This document shows, piece after piece, positions 23,322 to 34,727 of a DNA stretch of 64,000 bases (positions within the stretch are counted from its first letter, which is position 1; every line of letters starts with the position of its first letter). The DNA lies in the NCBI RefSeq assembly GCF_010726645.1, contig NZ_AP022563.1, forward strand, positions 930,001 through 994,000, written 5' to 3'. Source of the DNA: Mycolicibacterium duvalii. Its GTDB lineage: Bacteria; Actinomycetota; Actinomycetes; Mycobacteriales; Mycobacteriaceae. The notes beneath the pieces were generated by a model. That model was not told where the DNA came from, ran no database searches, and worked only from the letters and a program-made list of their open reading frames with translations. The position numbers were made by a program, and so were the translations under genes.

Positions 23322-24992
23322 TCAGTGATGCCCGTTGCTGGAGCCGTTGCCGCTCGAACCGTTGCCGTTGCTCGAGCCGTTGCGCTCCTGCACCTCGCGC
23401 AGCGCGGTGAGCGCCTTGCGCTCGGAGGCGTGTGCAGCCTCGGTGAGCGATTCGTGCTCAGAGAGCGGATCGCCCCGGAGGAAGCTGCCGGTGCCGGGTG
23501 CACCGCTGGAGCCCAGCTTGTTCATGCGCTTCGGCAGAGCCGCGCCCTGGTAGTCCAGCGGAATCGCATGGCCATGCGAGTCGACCGGTCCGAGCGGCTG
23601 ATGCAGCTCGACGTACGCCCCGTGCGGCAGCCGCTTGATGATGCCGGTCTCGATACCGTGCTCGAGCACCTCGCGGTCACTGCGCTGCAGACCGACCGCC
23701 CACCGGTAGGCGACGAAGTACACGATCGCAGGCAACACGACCATGCCGACGCGGCCGATCCACGTGGTTGCGTTCAACGAGATGTCGAACTTCAGCGCGA
23801 TGATGTCGTTCATGCACGCGAAGGTCAGCAGGATGTAGAACGAGATCGCAGCGGCCCCGACGGCGGTGCGCGTCGGTGCGTCCCGCGGACGCTGCAGCAG
23901 ATTGTGGTGTGCGTCGTCGCCGGAGAGCTTCTTCTCCAGGAACGGGTAGGCGATCAGCAGGCCGAAGATCAGCCCCATCCCGACCGCGACCCACACGCCC
24001 TGGGGAATGGTGTGGCCGAACGGGTAGAACTCCCAGGCCGGCCAGAGCCGGATCAACCCGTCGGTCCACATCATGTAGAAGTCGGGCTGACTTCCTGCCG
24101 ACACTTGGGACGGGCTGTAGGGCCCCAGGTTCCAGACCGGGTTGATCTGGAGCAGACCACCCATCAGGCCCAGGATGCCGACGGTGACCGCGAAGAACGC
24201 ACCGGACTTGACGGCGAACACGGGCATCACCCGCACGCCGACCACGTTGGTCTCGGTCCGTCCGGGACCGGGGAACTGGGTGTGCTTCTGGAACCACACC
24301 AGTGCCAGGTGCACACCGATCAGAGCCAGGATGATCCCCGGGATCACCAGGATGTGCAGCGCGTACAGCCGGGGGATGATGATGTCCCCGGGGAAGTCGC
24401 CGCTGAACAACGCCCAGTGCATCCAGGTGCCGACCACTGGGATACCGATTGTGATCCCCGAGAACGCGGCGCGCAGGCCGGTGCCCGACAGCAGGTCGTC
24501 GGGCAGCGAGTAGCCGAAGAAACCCTCGAACATCGCCAGGATGAGCAACAGTGAGCCGATCACCCAGTTGGCCTCGCGCGGGCGGCGGAACGCGCCGGTG
24601 AAGAAGATGCGGGCCAGGTGCACCATGATCGAGGCCGCGAACAGCAGTGCCGCCCAGTGGTGGACCTGGCGCACGAACAGACCGCCACGCACCTCGAAGC
24701 TGATGTCCAGCGTGGTCTCGTAGGCTCGCGACATGCCGACCCCGCGCAGGGGCTGGTACACGCCGTCATAGGTGACGTGCGCCATCGACGGGTCGAAGAA
24801 CAGGGTCAGGTACACGCCCGTGATGAGCAGTACGAGGAAGCTGTACATCGCGATCTCGCCGAGCAGGAACGACCAGTGCGTCGGGAAGACCTTGTTGAGC
24901 TGCCGACGCACGGCCGCCGAGGGGTGGTACCGCGAGTCGATCGCGTCACCCTGCTTGGCCGCGATCTCGGCTGCGTCTAGACGTGGGCTCAT
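23322..24992 (-). CDS. qcrB: Cytochrome bc1 complex cytochrome b (QcrB)
   Basis: Quinol-oxidising membrane subunit with haems bL and bH, the target of imidazopyridine amides such as Q203. The 556-aa product has the haem-ligand His residues in [20 protein letters not shown] and the later [21 protein letters not shown] helices, and a PDFY motif ([11 protein letters not shown]) in place of PEWY. A cytosolic C-terminal extension ends in an Asn/Gly/Ser-rich tail (residues about 535-556). The ATG at 24992 overlaps the qcrA stop (ATGA). Last gene of ctaE-qcrCAB. Confidence 0.97.
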   Translation of the reverse strand: MSPRLDAAEIAAKQGDAIDSRYHPSAAVRRQLNKVFPTHWSFLLGEIAMYSFLVLLITGVYLTLFFDPSMAHVTYDGVYQPLRGVGMSRAYETTLDISFEVRGGLFVRQVHHWAALLFAASIMVHLARIFFTGAFRRPREANWVIGSLLLILAMFEGFFGYSLPDDLLSGTGLRAAFSGITIGIPVVGTWMHWALFSGDFPGDIIIPRLYALHILVIPGIILALIGVHLALVWFQKHTQFPGPGRTETNVVGVRVMPVFAVKSGAFFAVTVGILGLMGGLLQINPVWNLGPYSPSQVSAGSQPDFYMMWTDGLIRLWPAWEFYPFGHTIPQGVWVAVGMGLIFGLLIAYPFLEKKLSGDDAHHNLLQRPRDAPTRTAVGAAAISFYILLTFACMNDIIALKFDISLNATTWIGRVGMVVLPAIVYFVAYRWAVGLQRSDREVLEHGIETGIIKRLPHGAYVELHQPLGPVDSHGHAIPLDYQGAALPKRMNKLGSSGAPGTGSFLRGDPLSEHESLTEAAHASERKALTALREVQERNGSSNGNGSSGNGSSNGHH

Positions 24993-26209
24993 GACTTCCG
25001 CTCCCAGAATGCCGGTCCGACGGGTTCGATGAAGTCGCCGTTGGCGACCAGATAGCCGTCCTGGTCGATCGTGATCGGCAGTTGCGCCAGCGCGCGGGCC
25101 GCTGGGCCGAAGATCGGCTTGGCGAACTGCAGCGCATCGAACTGCGACTGATGGCACGGGCACAGGATGCGGTAGGTCTGCTGCTCATAGAGCGACGACG
25201 GGCAACCCAGGTGCGAGCAGACCTTGGTGTAGGCGAACAACTCGCCGAAGTTGAAGCTCTCCTGGCCGCGGCGCTTGACCACCCGTGACATGTCGCCCGG
25301 CTTGATACGGATCAACATCACCGGGTTGCGTACACCCATCGAGATCTCGAAAAGCTTGTGCTCGGACTCGACGGTGGTGCCGTCACCGTCGGACTCCCGC
25401 CACGGGAAAACCGTCTCCATGCCGCCGGCGTCGATGTCCTCCGGCCGCATCTTGATGTAGGGCGAGTTGCCGGGCCGTCCGGTGGCGCGAGCCAGATAGA
25501 TCGTCTCGCCCTCGAACCGCGGGGTCCATCCCGACGTCCACAGCACCGCTTTCATCCCGTCGGCGGTGGGCACCACGGGTTTCCAGGGGTTCTTGATCAA
25601 GCCGCCGATGAACGCCACCAGGGTTCCGACGCCGAACGCACCGAAGCCGATGCCCAGCGACAGCCCGATCATCTTGCGGCGCTTGAGTGTCGAGCCCTCA
25701 AGCGCGTCGCCCAGGTTGGCCGCGACGGTCTTGCGATGCAGCTCGGGGGAGCGGCCGTCGTGGCGCTCCTGAACCGAGATCTCCTCGGGGATGAACTTCT
25801 TCTGGTACAGCACCGCGCCGATGCCGATCGCCAGGATCGACAGCCCGAACGTCAGACCGTACAGCGGGGTGGTCAGGGAGTAGATGAACTCGCCTTCCGA
25901 GCCGACCGGTTGGTACTCCCACGGCCAGAACAGGAAGATCAGCAGCAATGCCAAACCGGAGAACCCGGCCAGCAGCAGCCAATAGGCAACGGTGCGCTCG
26001 GCCCGCTTCTCGGCCTTGGTCCCCGGGACCGGCCAGCGCGGCTCCTTGTAGATGACCTCGACGCCGTCGAGTCTGCCGCCGAGTTCGACCAACTCCTCGC
26101 GCGACATCCGGGCCAGTTCGGCCTCGGTGGGTTGGCCCGGCTCGCCGGTCTGACCGGGCGTGTCGGTGCCCTTCACTTCGTCGTCGCGGTTGTCAGGTCC
26201 ATCACTCAT
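24989..26209 (-). CDS. qcrA: Cytochrome bc1 complex Rieske iron-sulfur protein (QcrA)
   Basis: Takes an electron from quinol and passes it to the cytochrome cc subunit. The 406-aa product has an acidic N-terminus, three membrane helices (about 78-100, 112-135 and 178-203, the actinobacterial form) and a C-terminal Rieske domain. The [2Fe-2S] ligands are in CSHLGCPSS and CPCHQSQFD. The ATG at 26209 overlaps the qcrC stop by 4 nt; an upstream Arg-rich extension in frame lies inside qcrC and is rejected. Confidence 0.97.
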   Translation of the reverse strand: MSDGPDNRDDEVKGTDTPGQTGEPGQPTEAELARMSREELVELGGRLDGVEVIYKEPRWPVPGTKAEKRAERTVAYWLLLAGFSGLALLLIFLFWPWEYQPVGSEGEFIYSLTTPLYGLTFGLSILAIGIGAVLYQKKFIPEEISVQERHDGRSPELHRKTVAANLGDALEGSTLKRRKMIGLSLGIGFGAFGVGTLVAFIGGLIKNPWKPVVPTADGMKAVLWTSGWTPRFEGETIYLARATGRPGNSPYIKMRPEDIDAGGMETVFPWRESDGDGTTVESEHKLFEISMGVRNPVMLIRIKPGDMSRVVKRRGQESFNFGELFAYTKVCSHLGCPSSLYEQQTYRILCPCHQSQFDALQFAKPIFGPAARALAQLPITIDQDGYLVANGDFIEPVGPAFWERKS

Positions 26210-27042
26210 GCCCGTGCTCCGATCCACAACGCGGCGCCGATGACGGCGACCATGCCGACGATCCAAGCCACCATGCCTTCCGACGTGGGGCCGAAGCCGC
26301 CCAGGCCCAGGCCGCCGGGGGTCTTACCCTCCGCGGAATCCCGCACGTAGGCGACGATGTCGCGCTTCTCTTCCGGGGTCAGCTGGCGGTCGGAGAACTT
26401 CGGCATGTTCTGCGGCCCGGTCAGCATCGCGGTGTAAATCTGGGCCTCGTTCGCGTTGCCGAGGTCGGGGGCGTACTTGCCCGACGACAGCGCGCCACCC
26501 TTGCCGGTGAAGTTGTGGCAGGACGCGCAGTTCAACCGGAACAGGTCGCCGCCCCGGGCGAGGTTGTCGCCACGCAGCGAGTGCATGGCGATCTCACCGT
26601 TCTCCTCGCGCGGCACGATGGGACCACCGCCGTTGGCCTGGACGTAGGCGCCGAGCGCGTCGATCTGTGCTTCGTCGAACAGCGGGTCCTTGGCGGGTGC
26701 CTGCGCTTCGTTACGCATCGCCGGCATGCGGCCCGTCGACACCTGGAAGTACACCGCGGCCTCGCCGACCCCGATCAGGCTCGGGCCGCGATCGGCCACG
26801 CCCTGCAGGTTGACGCCGTGACAGGTGACGCACGACAACTCGTAGAGTTCCTGACCGGTGCGCAGCAACGCCGAGTCCGCCTCGTCGGCGACGGCCACCT
26901 GCGGCGCCGGCGTCAGCGTGGCGGCCAGCCCTCCGGCGAACGTCAAGCCCACGGCGAGCAGTAGCGCTGCCGACAACCGCCGGCGCAGCCGACGGCGTTT
27001 CACGGTCGCCGGCCCACCGGCTCCAGGCGCCTTGTTAGGCAT
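26206..27042 (-). CDS. qcrC: Di-haem cytochrome c of the bc1 complex (QcrC)
   Basis: A 278-aa membrane-anchored cytochrome cc that carries electrons directly from the Rieske protein to CtaC, replacing soluble cytochrome c. It has an N-terminal hydrophobic segment (about 22-45), two haem-binding CXXCH sites (CVTCH and CASCH) in tandem cytochrome domains, and a C-terminal membrane helix (about 255-275). ATG with AGAAGGGG upstream. The gap to ctaE is 99 nt and holds a triple 24-nt repeat, unlike the tight overlaps in the rest of the operon. Confidence 0.97.
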   Translation of the reverse strand: MPNKAPGAGGPATVKRRRLRRRLSAALLLAVGLTFAGGLAATLTPAPQVAVADEADSALLRTGQELYELSCVTCHGVNLQGVADRGPSLIGVGEAAVYFQVSTGRMPAMRNEAQAPAKDPLFDEAQIDALGAYVQANGGGPIVPREENGEIAMHSLRGDNLARGGDLFRLNCASCHNFTGKGGALSSGKYAPDLGNANEAQIYTAMLTGPQNMPKFSDRQLTPEEKRDIVAYVRDSAEGKTPGGLGLGGFGPTSEGMVAWIVGMVAVIGAALWIGARA

Positions 27043-27081
27043 CGAACCCCTTCTCTATCCGCTTGTTTCGAGAGGCTTGCG

Positions 27082-28916
<1,835 letters not shown>

Positions 28917-30675
28917 GTCGGTGGCCTGCTCCGCGGCCATCCGGGCCGAGCGAGCCGTAGCCGCCCATTCCGCCCACCGTCCGGCCGCGCCGAGCGGCGA
29001 GCTGTAGCCCTGCTCCGTGCGCACGATGCGGACGCCGGGCCGGGCCAGCCAGCGCGCGATGAGCGCGGTCTCCTCGATCAGCGCGCCGCCGTGTGGTCCG
29101 GCCTCGGGCAGCACGGTCTCCGCAGCGGCGCAGAGCGCGTCGACGACGGGCATCGGCGGCACCCCGCGGGAAGCGCAGCCTGCCGCGGCCAGTCGGCCCC
29201 GCCGGATCACCGCCAGATGCCACCCGTGGTCACCGTCGGGGCGGGCGGCGACGAGCTCGGGCAGCGTGGTCAGTGCCCGCAGGCGTTGACCGCGCCACAG
29301 CACGTCGATGGTGGCGGCGGCCCGGTCGCGCATCCGGGCGGCGGTCTCGTAGCGGTGCCGGCGGGCCAGCTCGGCGATGTGGGCGAGCATCGCCTGCAGC
29401 GGTTGACCGTCGCGACCGTCGATGAGCGCCAGCGCGCTGCGCACCGCGGCGGCGTAGGTGTCGGCGTCCAGGCCGCGCGCGGCCGGGCATGGCGCGATCT
29501 CCCGTTCGGGGCACTTGACTCCATGCACGGCCGACCGGGCCAGCCGAGCAGTACAGATCCGCACACCGGTGAAGCGCGCGATCAGGTCCCCGGCGTCGAC
29601 CGCGTCCGCACGGGTGCGAAACGGTCCGACGGCGGTGTCGGTACGGGGGGCGCGCACCGCCGAGAACCGCGGAAACGGCTCGTCGGTCAGCGTCAACCAC
29701 CACCACCGGTGTGGGAACTTCGACCGCCGGTTGTACGGCGGCGCGTGTGCCGCCAGCAGCCGCAGCTCCCGTACTCCGGCCTCGAGATCGTGGGCGCACT
29801 CGACGTGGTCGACGGCAGTGGCCAGCGAGGCCATTTCCTTGATGCGGGTCCGGGGGTCGGCGCCGTTGAAGTACTGGGTCACCCGGCGGCGCAGGTCCAC
29901 AGCCGTCCCGACATAGAGGACCTCGTGGGCCGGTCCGCGGAACAGGTAGACCCCCGGGCTGCGCGGCAAGGCCCGGGCCAGGTGCCGGTTGCCACGCTGC
30001 GCAGGAGTGACGTCGGGCAGGTAGGAGCGCAGTTCTGGGTAGGTGTGGATGCCCTGGTTGCCGACCCGCTCGATCAGCCCGTGCAGCACGTCGACGGTGG
30101 CGCGGGCGTCGTCGAGCGCGCGGTGGGTCGGCCGGGTACTGGCGCCGAAGAGCTGTGCCAGCGCCGACAGGCGCACACTGGGCGCCTCGTCCCGGGTCAG
30201 TACGCGCCGGGCCAACCGGACCGTGCACAGCACCGGCGGCCTCGGCCAGGGCACCTGGTTGCGTTCGGCGGCGGCGCGCAGGAACCCGACGTCGAAGCCG
30301 GCGTTGTGGGCGACCAGTACCGCTCCGCGACAGAACTCGAGGAAGGAGGGGAGGACCGCCTCGATGCGGGGTGCGTCGTAGACCATCGCCGAGGTGATCC
30401 CGGTCAGCGCGACGATCTGAGGCGGGATGGCGCGGCCGGGATCGACCAGCGTGGCGAACTCGCCGAGCACCTCCCCGCCGCGGACCTTGACCGCCCCGAT
30501 CTCGGTGATCGCGTCGTGACGGTCACCTGAAGCGCGACCACCCGTGGTCTCGAGATCGACTACCACGAACGTCGTCTCCCGCAGCGACAGGTCGGCCAGC
30601 TTGTCGACGTCGCCGAAGCTCAGCTGGCCCATGGGCAGAACGTAAGCCGCGGCAGTGACAAGTTCCCGGACGCGT

Positions 30676-30690
30676 GCGGCGAAACGCCGC
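30676..30690. other. GC-rich hairpin near the left edge of the insertion sequence
   Basis: gcggcg-aaa-cgccgc forms a 6-bp stem with a 3-nt loop between the nuclease gene start and the transposase end. It may be a terminator for the transposase-strand transcript or part of the element end; its role is not clear. Confidence 0.35.
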
Positions 30691-30717
30691 GGACCGGAGT
30701 TGAGTTCCTAACGGATG

Positions 30718-32110
30718 TCAAACGGCGTGTTGGCTCGTAGGCTCGTGTTTGGCGGGCCTGGATGTTGGAGCGCTTGGCGACTCCTGTGACTCCTGGCCCG
30801 CCGCCTGTTTGCGGCGGTCGCGCATGCGTTGGTGACGGATGTTGTCGCGGCGCCGGGGTTGGATCTGGTAGCGCTCTTTGACGATCTTGCGGCCCTGAGC
30901 GTCGGTGATCGGGGTGCCGTCGACATCGCGTAGGACGTAGGGCTGGCCGTTGCGCATGCAGGTAGCGATCCGGGTGACCAGCAGGGTGGCCAGGTGGCAG
31001 ATCGCCGAGTCGTGGTGGCGGTCGCCGGTCATCAGTCGCTGGTATTTCGCGGCGATCTGCGGGTCGATCTTGCGGGCTTGATCAGCGGCGGTGTATAGCA
31101 TTTCGCGCAGCAGGGGGTCGCCGGCCTTGGTGATCGAGGATTCGACCTTGCTCAGCCCGGACTGGCTGACCTTGGGGACCAGTCCGGTGTAGGCGCGGAT
31201 CGCGGCCAGTGAGGTGAACCGGTGAGGATCACCGATCCGCCCAGCGATCACGGCGCTGATGACCGGTCCGACACCGGGAGCAGAAGCCACGATTGCCTTG
31301 GGGTCGGCGTCGGCGTAGAGGTTCGCGACCCGTTCATCGATCTGCTTGATCTGCCGGGTCAAAAACAGCGCCTGTTCGGCCTCGTGGGCGATGTCGTCGC
31401 CCAGTTCGGCGAAGTTCATCCCGTCGGGTCCTCACAGCATGAGGGTTTCCTTGGCTGCGACGATGAGTCCGGCGGCGTGGTCCTCGCGCCACGCGCCGCG
31501 GGACCGGGCGATCAGAAACCGGCTCAGACGTCCCTGGCCGAGTCGGATCACCGTATTCGGGTCGGCGTAGCGGGCGAGGAACTCCAACGCCGCGTTGCCG
31601 TAGTTCGAGCCGAGCACCGCATACCACGCTGGCCCGAGGAGCTCGACGAGCGCATCGAGCCGTGAATACACCGCCACCCGGCGTTTGATCATGGTGGAGC
31701 GCTGTCGGACCAAGCGCCGCAACGGGTCTGCCGGTCCCTGGCCGGAATACTCGCGCAACCCTTCGGGATGAAGTAGCGGCAGCCGGGCCAGCAGCTCGGA
31801 GTCGATGCGATCGTTCTTGGTGTGCTTGGAGTAGTACTTGCGCAGATCCGCCGATTGGGTGGTAGGCACCATCACCACCCGGGCCGCGGCGGCGGAACCA
31901 CTCGGCCAGCACGATCCATGCGTTACGGGTCGGCTCGACCACCACGGTCACGTCCGTGGCGTCGGCCAGGAACAGATCGGCCCACAACCGCTCCAAGTCC
32001 GCCGGCCGGGTCGAGAATTTCCGGCCCCGCCATACCGTGGTCCCGTCGCGGGCCAGCGTCGCTTGATGCGCCGCGCGCACCGCTACGTCGATTCCTAATG
32101 TCCATGCCAT
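30718..32110 (-). pseudogene. IS110-family transposase, inactivated by a frameshift and a nonsense codon
   Basis: Read on the minus strand from the ATG at 32110, the N-terminal RuvC-like DEDD domain begins MAWTLGIDVAVRAAHQ, has VVVEPTRNAW and EWFRRRG, and then loses frame at about 31878-31886 in a CCCGGGCC run. It looks like a net loss of 2 nt. The other frame continues with VVMVPTTQSADLRKYY and KNDRIDSELL, supplying the remaining acidic residues. A TGA at 31434-31432 then interrupts the gene where relatives have Trp, and the same frame resumes with MNFAELGDDIAHEAEQ and the Tnp20 domain (GVGPVISAVIAGRIG, VESSITKAGDPLLREML). Two independent lesions make it non-functional unless recoded. Confidence 0.85.
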
Positions 32111-32265
32111 CGTTGTGTGCTCCTGTCAGCCATCAATCCCTATTCACCCAGGTGGCTGACCATCGCGGCTGTGGCCCAGACATTCCCTAAGCAGGAGTCC
32201 ACACCGACCGGCTGGCTCCAAGTTCCCGAACAAGGACACCGCTCGACCAGCCACCGAGCTCGCGA
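32111..32265 (-). ncRNA. Candidate bridge-RNA region of the IS110 element
   Basis: IS110 recombinases use a structured bridge RNA transcribed from the non-coding end next to the transposase start. This region shows an 8-bp stem (gtcagcca 32125-32132 with tggctgac 32153-32160) with a 20-nt loop. A second stem (ggctgg 32210-32215 with ccagcc 32247-32252) has a 31-nt loop. Two stem-loops with large internal loops fit the target-loop/donor-loop layout, but loop-to-genome pairing was not verified and the extent is a guess. Confidence 0.35.
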
Positions 32266-32400
32266 GCGGACCACTCAAATCTCAGGGATCACCACGCGTC
32301 CCAGTCGGACGTTCGGCCCGCCCGCGAACTCACACTCCAAAGCTAAATGTCGGACGGTGTCGCTAGCGTGCGCTGCATGCCGATCGAGAGGACGGATGCG

Positions 32401-32622
32401 ATGACCCAGGAGCCCGACGACGGCACGCTGACCATCGACTGTGACGACTGCGCGGTACGCGGCCCCGGCTGCCAGGACTGCGTGGTCAGCGTGTTGCTCG
32501 GGGTGCCCGAGACACTGCGTGTCGACGAGCAGCGCGCGCTCGAGGCGCTCGCCGAAGCGGGCTTGGCGCCCCGGCTGCGGCTGGTGCCGATTCACCGGCA
32601 TGGCGGTGCCGGGGTGGCCTGA
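32401..32622 (+). CDS. Small cysteine-rich conserved protein
   Basis: A 73-aa protein with four cysteines in the first third (CDDC, then GPGCQDC), a pattern suited to binding zinc or an Fe-S cluster, followed by a helical segment (DEQRALEALAEAGL). ATG at 32401 with GAGAGGACGG upstream; an earlier in-frame GTG/ATG would enter the probable insertion-sequence end. It precedes the NlpC/P60 gene on the same strand, but a promoter-like region separates them. Function unknown. Confidence 0.65.
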   Translation: MTQEPDDGTLTIDCDDCAVRGPGCQDCVVSVLLGVPETLRVDEQRALEALAEAGLAPRLRLVPIHRHGGAGVA

Positions 32623-32657
32623 CGACACGCGGTATCGTTGGCGCTCAGCGCATCACG

Positions 32658-32680
32658 GATGCAACTGTTAAATTTGCATC
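32658..32680. promoter_or_regulatory. Operator-like dyad upstream of the NlpC/P60 gene
   Basis: gatgcaa (32658-32664) and ttgcatc (32674-32680) form a perfect 7-bp dyad around a 9-nt AT-rich centre. It is the most AT-rich spot in this area and lies 97 nt upstream of the TTG start. Further on, a GTAACC at about 32711-32716 could be part of a response-regulator site such as MtrA. The regulator is unknown. Confidence 0.4.
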
Positions 32681-32776
32681 TCGTGTTGGACAAGGCCGAT
32701 GCCGTTTCGTAACCTATCTGAGACCTAATCGCAGTTCGAGGCGGCTCCTCTACGGCAATCGAAGGACGAGGAAATC

Positions 32777-33925
32777 TTGACGTTCGACCGCGCGCACCGG
32801 AGTATCTGTCGTTCTCGGCGAGTCTTCACCAGTGTGATGGCAAGCCTGGCGCTCGTGGGCGCGATCCTGTTCGGGTCAGGCTCGGCCGGCCTCGGCTACG
32901 CCGACCCCGCCGATGACGCGTTGGCCAAGCTCAACGAGCTGTCCCGGCAGGCCGAACAGACCACCGAAGCGATGCACTCCGCGCAGCTCGACCTGAACAA
33001 CAAGCTCGAGATCCAGCGCGCCGCCGAGGTCAAGCACGCCGAAGACCTGGCCGCCGTCGAGTCGGCGCGCGCGCAGCTCACCGACTACCAGGGCAAGGTC
33101 AACAGGCTCGCCGCCTCCCAGTACATGGGTGGTCGCACGTCCGGATTCGACGCGATGCTCACCGCCCCGTCGCCCCAGGGCCTCATCGATCAGTTGTCCG
33201 TACAGCGGGTGATGGCAGCCGAGATGTCGGCTCAGATGACGCGGTTCCTCGACATCGGCCGGCAGGCCGAGCTCGCCGAGCAGGCGTCGGCCGCCTCGGC
33301 TGCCGAGGCCAAGACCGCCGCCGAGCAGGCCGCCGCGGTGCGGGCCGACCTGCAGTCCAAGCAGAGCCAGCTCCAGGTCCAGATCGCCGTGGTCAAGGCC
33401 CAGTACGACTCGTTGACGCAGCCTCAGCGCGAGGCGCTGGCCGCGATGCCTCCGCCTCCGCCGGCTCCGGGTGCGCCGGTGCCTCCGGCGCCGGGCCAGG
33501 ATCCGGCGGTGCTGGCCGCGCCGCCGGCTCCGCTGCCGGCGGGTGCCATCCCGCCGGGCGACATCGCCACTCCCGGTTCACCGGCGGCCACCACCGTGAT
33601 CCAGGCCGCGCTCAGCCGCGTCGGTTCGCCGTACTCCTGGGGCGGTTCGGGCCCCAGCGCCTTCGACTGCTCGGGTCTGGTGATGTGGTCCTTCCAGCAG
33701 GCCGGGATCTCGCTGCCGCACTCCAGCCAGGCGCTCGCGCGCGGCGGGCAGCCGGTGTCGAGGGACCAGATGCAGCCCGGCGACCTCGTCACCTACTACT
33801 CCGATGCGTCGCATGTCGGCATCTACATCGGTGGCGGACAGATGGTGCATGCGTCCACCTACGGCACGCCCGTGCGGGTCGCTCCGGTGGACAATGCCCC
33901 GATCTACAACGTCCGTCGTTACTGA
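32777..33925 (+). CDS. Secreted NlpC/P60 peptidoglycan hydrolase (Rv2190c-like)
   Basis: A 382-aa exported endopeptidase expected to cut D-Glu-mDAP bonds in peptidoglycan. The N-terminus is a signal peptide (hydrophobic about 20-36, cleaved near GLGYADPAD). A long coiled coil (about 45-215) follows, which in RipA-like enzymes controls access to the active site, and then a Pro/Ala linker. The C-terminal NlpC/P60 domain has catalytic Cys in AFDCSGLVMW and His in ASHVGIYIGGG. TTG start at 32777 preceded by GGACGAGGA. Confidence 0.92.
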   Translation: MTFDRAHRSICRSRRVFTSVMASLALVGAILFGSGSAGLGYADPADDALAKLNELSRQAEQTTEAMHSAQLDLNNKLEIQRAAEVKHAEDLAAVESARAQLTDYQGKVNRLAASQYMGGRTSGFDAMLTAPSPQGLIDQLSVQRVMAAEMSAQMTRFLDIGRQAELAEQASAASAAEAKTAAEQAAAVRADLQSKQSQLQVQIAVVKAQYDSLTQPQREALAAMPPPPPAPGAPVPPAPGQDPAVLAAPPAPLPAGAIPPGDIATPGSPAATTVIQAALSRVGSPYSWGGSGPSAFDCSGLVMWSFQQAGISLPHSSQALARGGQPVSRDQMQPGDLVTYYSDASHVGIYIGGGQMVHASTYGTPVRVAPVDNAPIYNVRRY

Positions 33926-33953
33926 CCGGCGCCGCGCCGTCGACCGGCGCCGC

Positions 33954-34727
33954 GTGGGCGCCGTCCTGGGTGCCGAGTTGGTGTGCGCGGTGTTCCTGGT
34001 AGCCGGACCCGGCGACGCCCGCAGCGGCCCGGTACTCGCCGAGCCGACGGGTTTCGCCGCGACCACCATGTCGTCCCCGGCGCCGGCCACGCTCACCATG
34101 CCCGGCGGCAGGTCCGCGATGCTCATCGATCTCGGCGCGCCCAGCGGTCACGCTCTGCTCGCGCGCATCGCTGCCGAACTACCGGCCGCAGCTGCGGCTG
34201 TCAGCGACTTCTGGGGGCCGCAGTGGCCACGGACGGTCGAGATCGTGGTCGCCGGAACCGCAGAGCAGTTCGCCGCCGTGGGCGCCGGCGATGCCGACAC
34301 CGCGGCGACCGCGACCGCCGAGCGGATCATGTTCTCCCCGGCCGCGGCCGGCATGTCTCCCGATGATCTGCGAATCGTGTTGCGCCACGAACTTTTCCAT
34401 TACGCTGCGCGTCCAGACACCGCCGCCGATGCCCCGATGTGGCTGACTGAGGGCGTGGCCGATTATGTGGCACGTCCGCCGTTGATCTCGCCCACCATGC
34501 CCGCCGTGCTGCCTACCGATACGGAACTCATGACGCCGGGTCCCCAGCGCTCGGCGGCCTACGACCGGGCTTGGGAGTTTGCCTCGTCGGTGGCTGAGAC
34601 GTACGGCGCAGACAGGCTCCGCGAGCTGTACCTCGCGGCGGGCGGCCACGGACGCCGTGATCTGGACACCGCGGTTCGCGAGGTTCTCGGCGAGGACCTG
34701 GCGGCGCTGACGGCGGGTCCTCCGTGA
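33954..34727 (+). CDS. Exported gluzincin-type peptidase (Rv2189c-like)
   Basis: A 257-aa protein with an N-terminal hydrophobic segment (signal or anchor) and a zinc-peptidase core: HELFH (an HExxH motif) in LRHELFHYAA, followed after about 25 residues by TEGVADYV, supplying the third glutamate ligand. This arrangement fits the peptidase MA-like family. The GTG at 33954 gives a compact N-terminus; the frame is open upstream but overlaps the NlpC/P60 gene. Its stop overlaps the PimB' start (GTGA). Substrate unknown. Confidence 0.8.
   Translation: MGAVLGAELVCAVFLVAGPGDARSGPVLAEPTGFAATTMSSPAPATLTMPGGRSAMLIDLGAPSGHALLARIAAELPAAAAAVSDFWGPQWPRTVEIVVAGTAEQFAAVGAGDADTAATATAERIMFSPAAAGMSPDDLRIVLRHELFHYAARPDTAADAPMWLTEGVADYVARPPLISPTMPAVLPTDTELMTPGPQRSAAYDRAWEFASSVAETYGADRLRELYLAAGGHGRRDLDTAVREVLGEDLAALTAGPP

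Larger units (their letters stand above)
30690..32345 (-). mobile_element. IS110-family insertion sequence, decayed (ends approximate)
   Basis: A single element separates the nuclease gene from the small cysteine-rich gene. It consists of a broken IS110-type transposase with about 230 nt of non-coding DNA upstream of it and a short downstream stretch. IS110 elements lack terminal inverted repeats and make no regular target duplication, so the ends cannot be set from sequence alone. The limits given are the nearest plausible points between flanking genes. Confidence 0.75.

Noticed and set aside
32623..32776. ydaO/c-di-AMP riboswitch upstream of the NlpC/P60 gene
   Set aside because: The leader is too short and I could not find the conserved helices; only the AT-rich dyad is supported.
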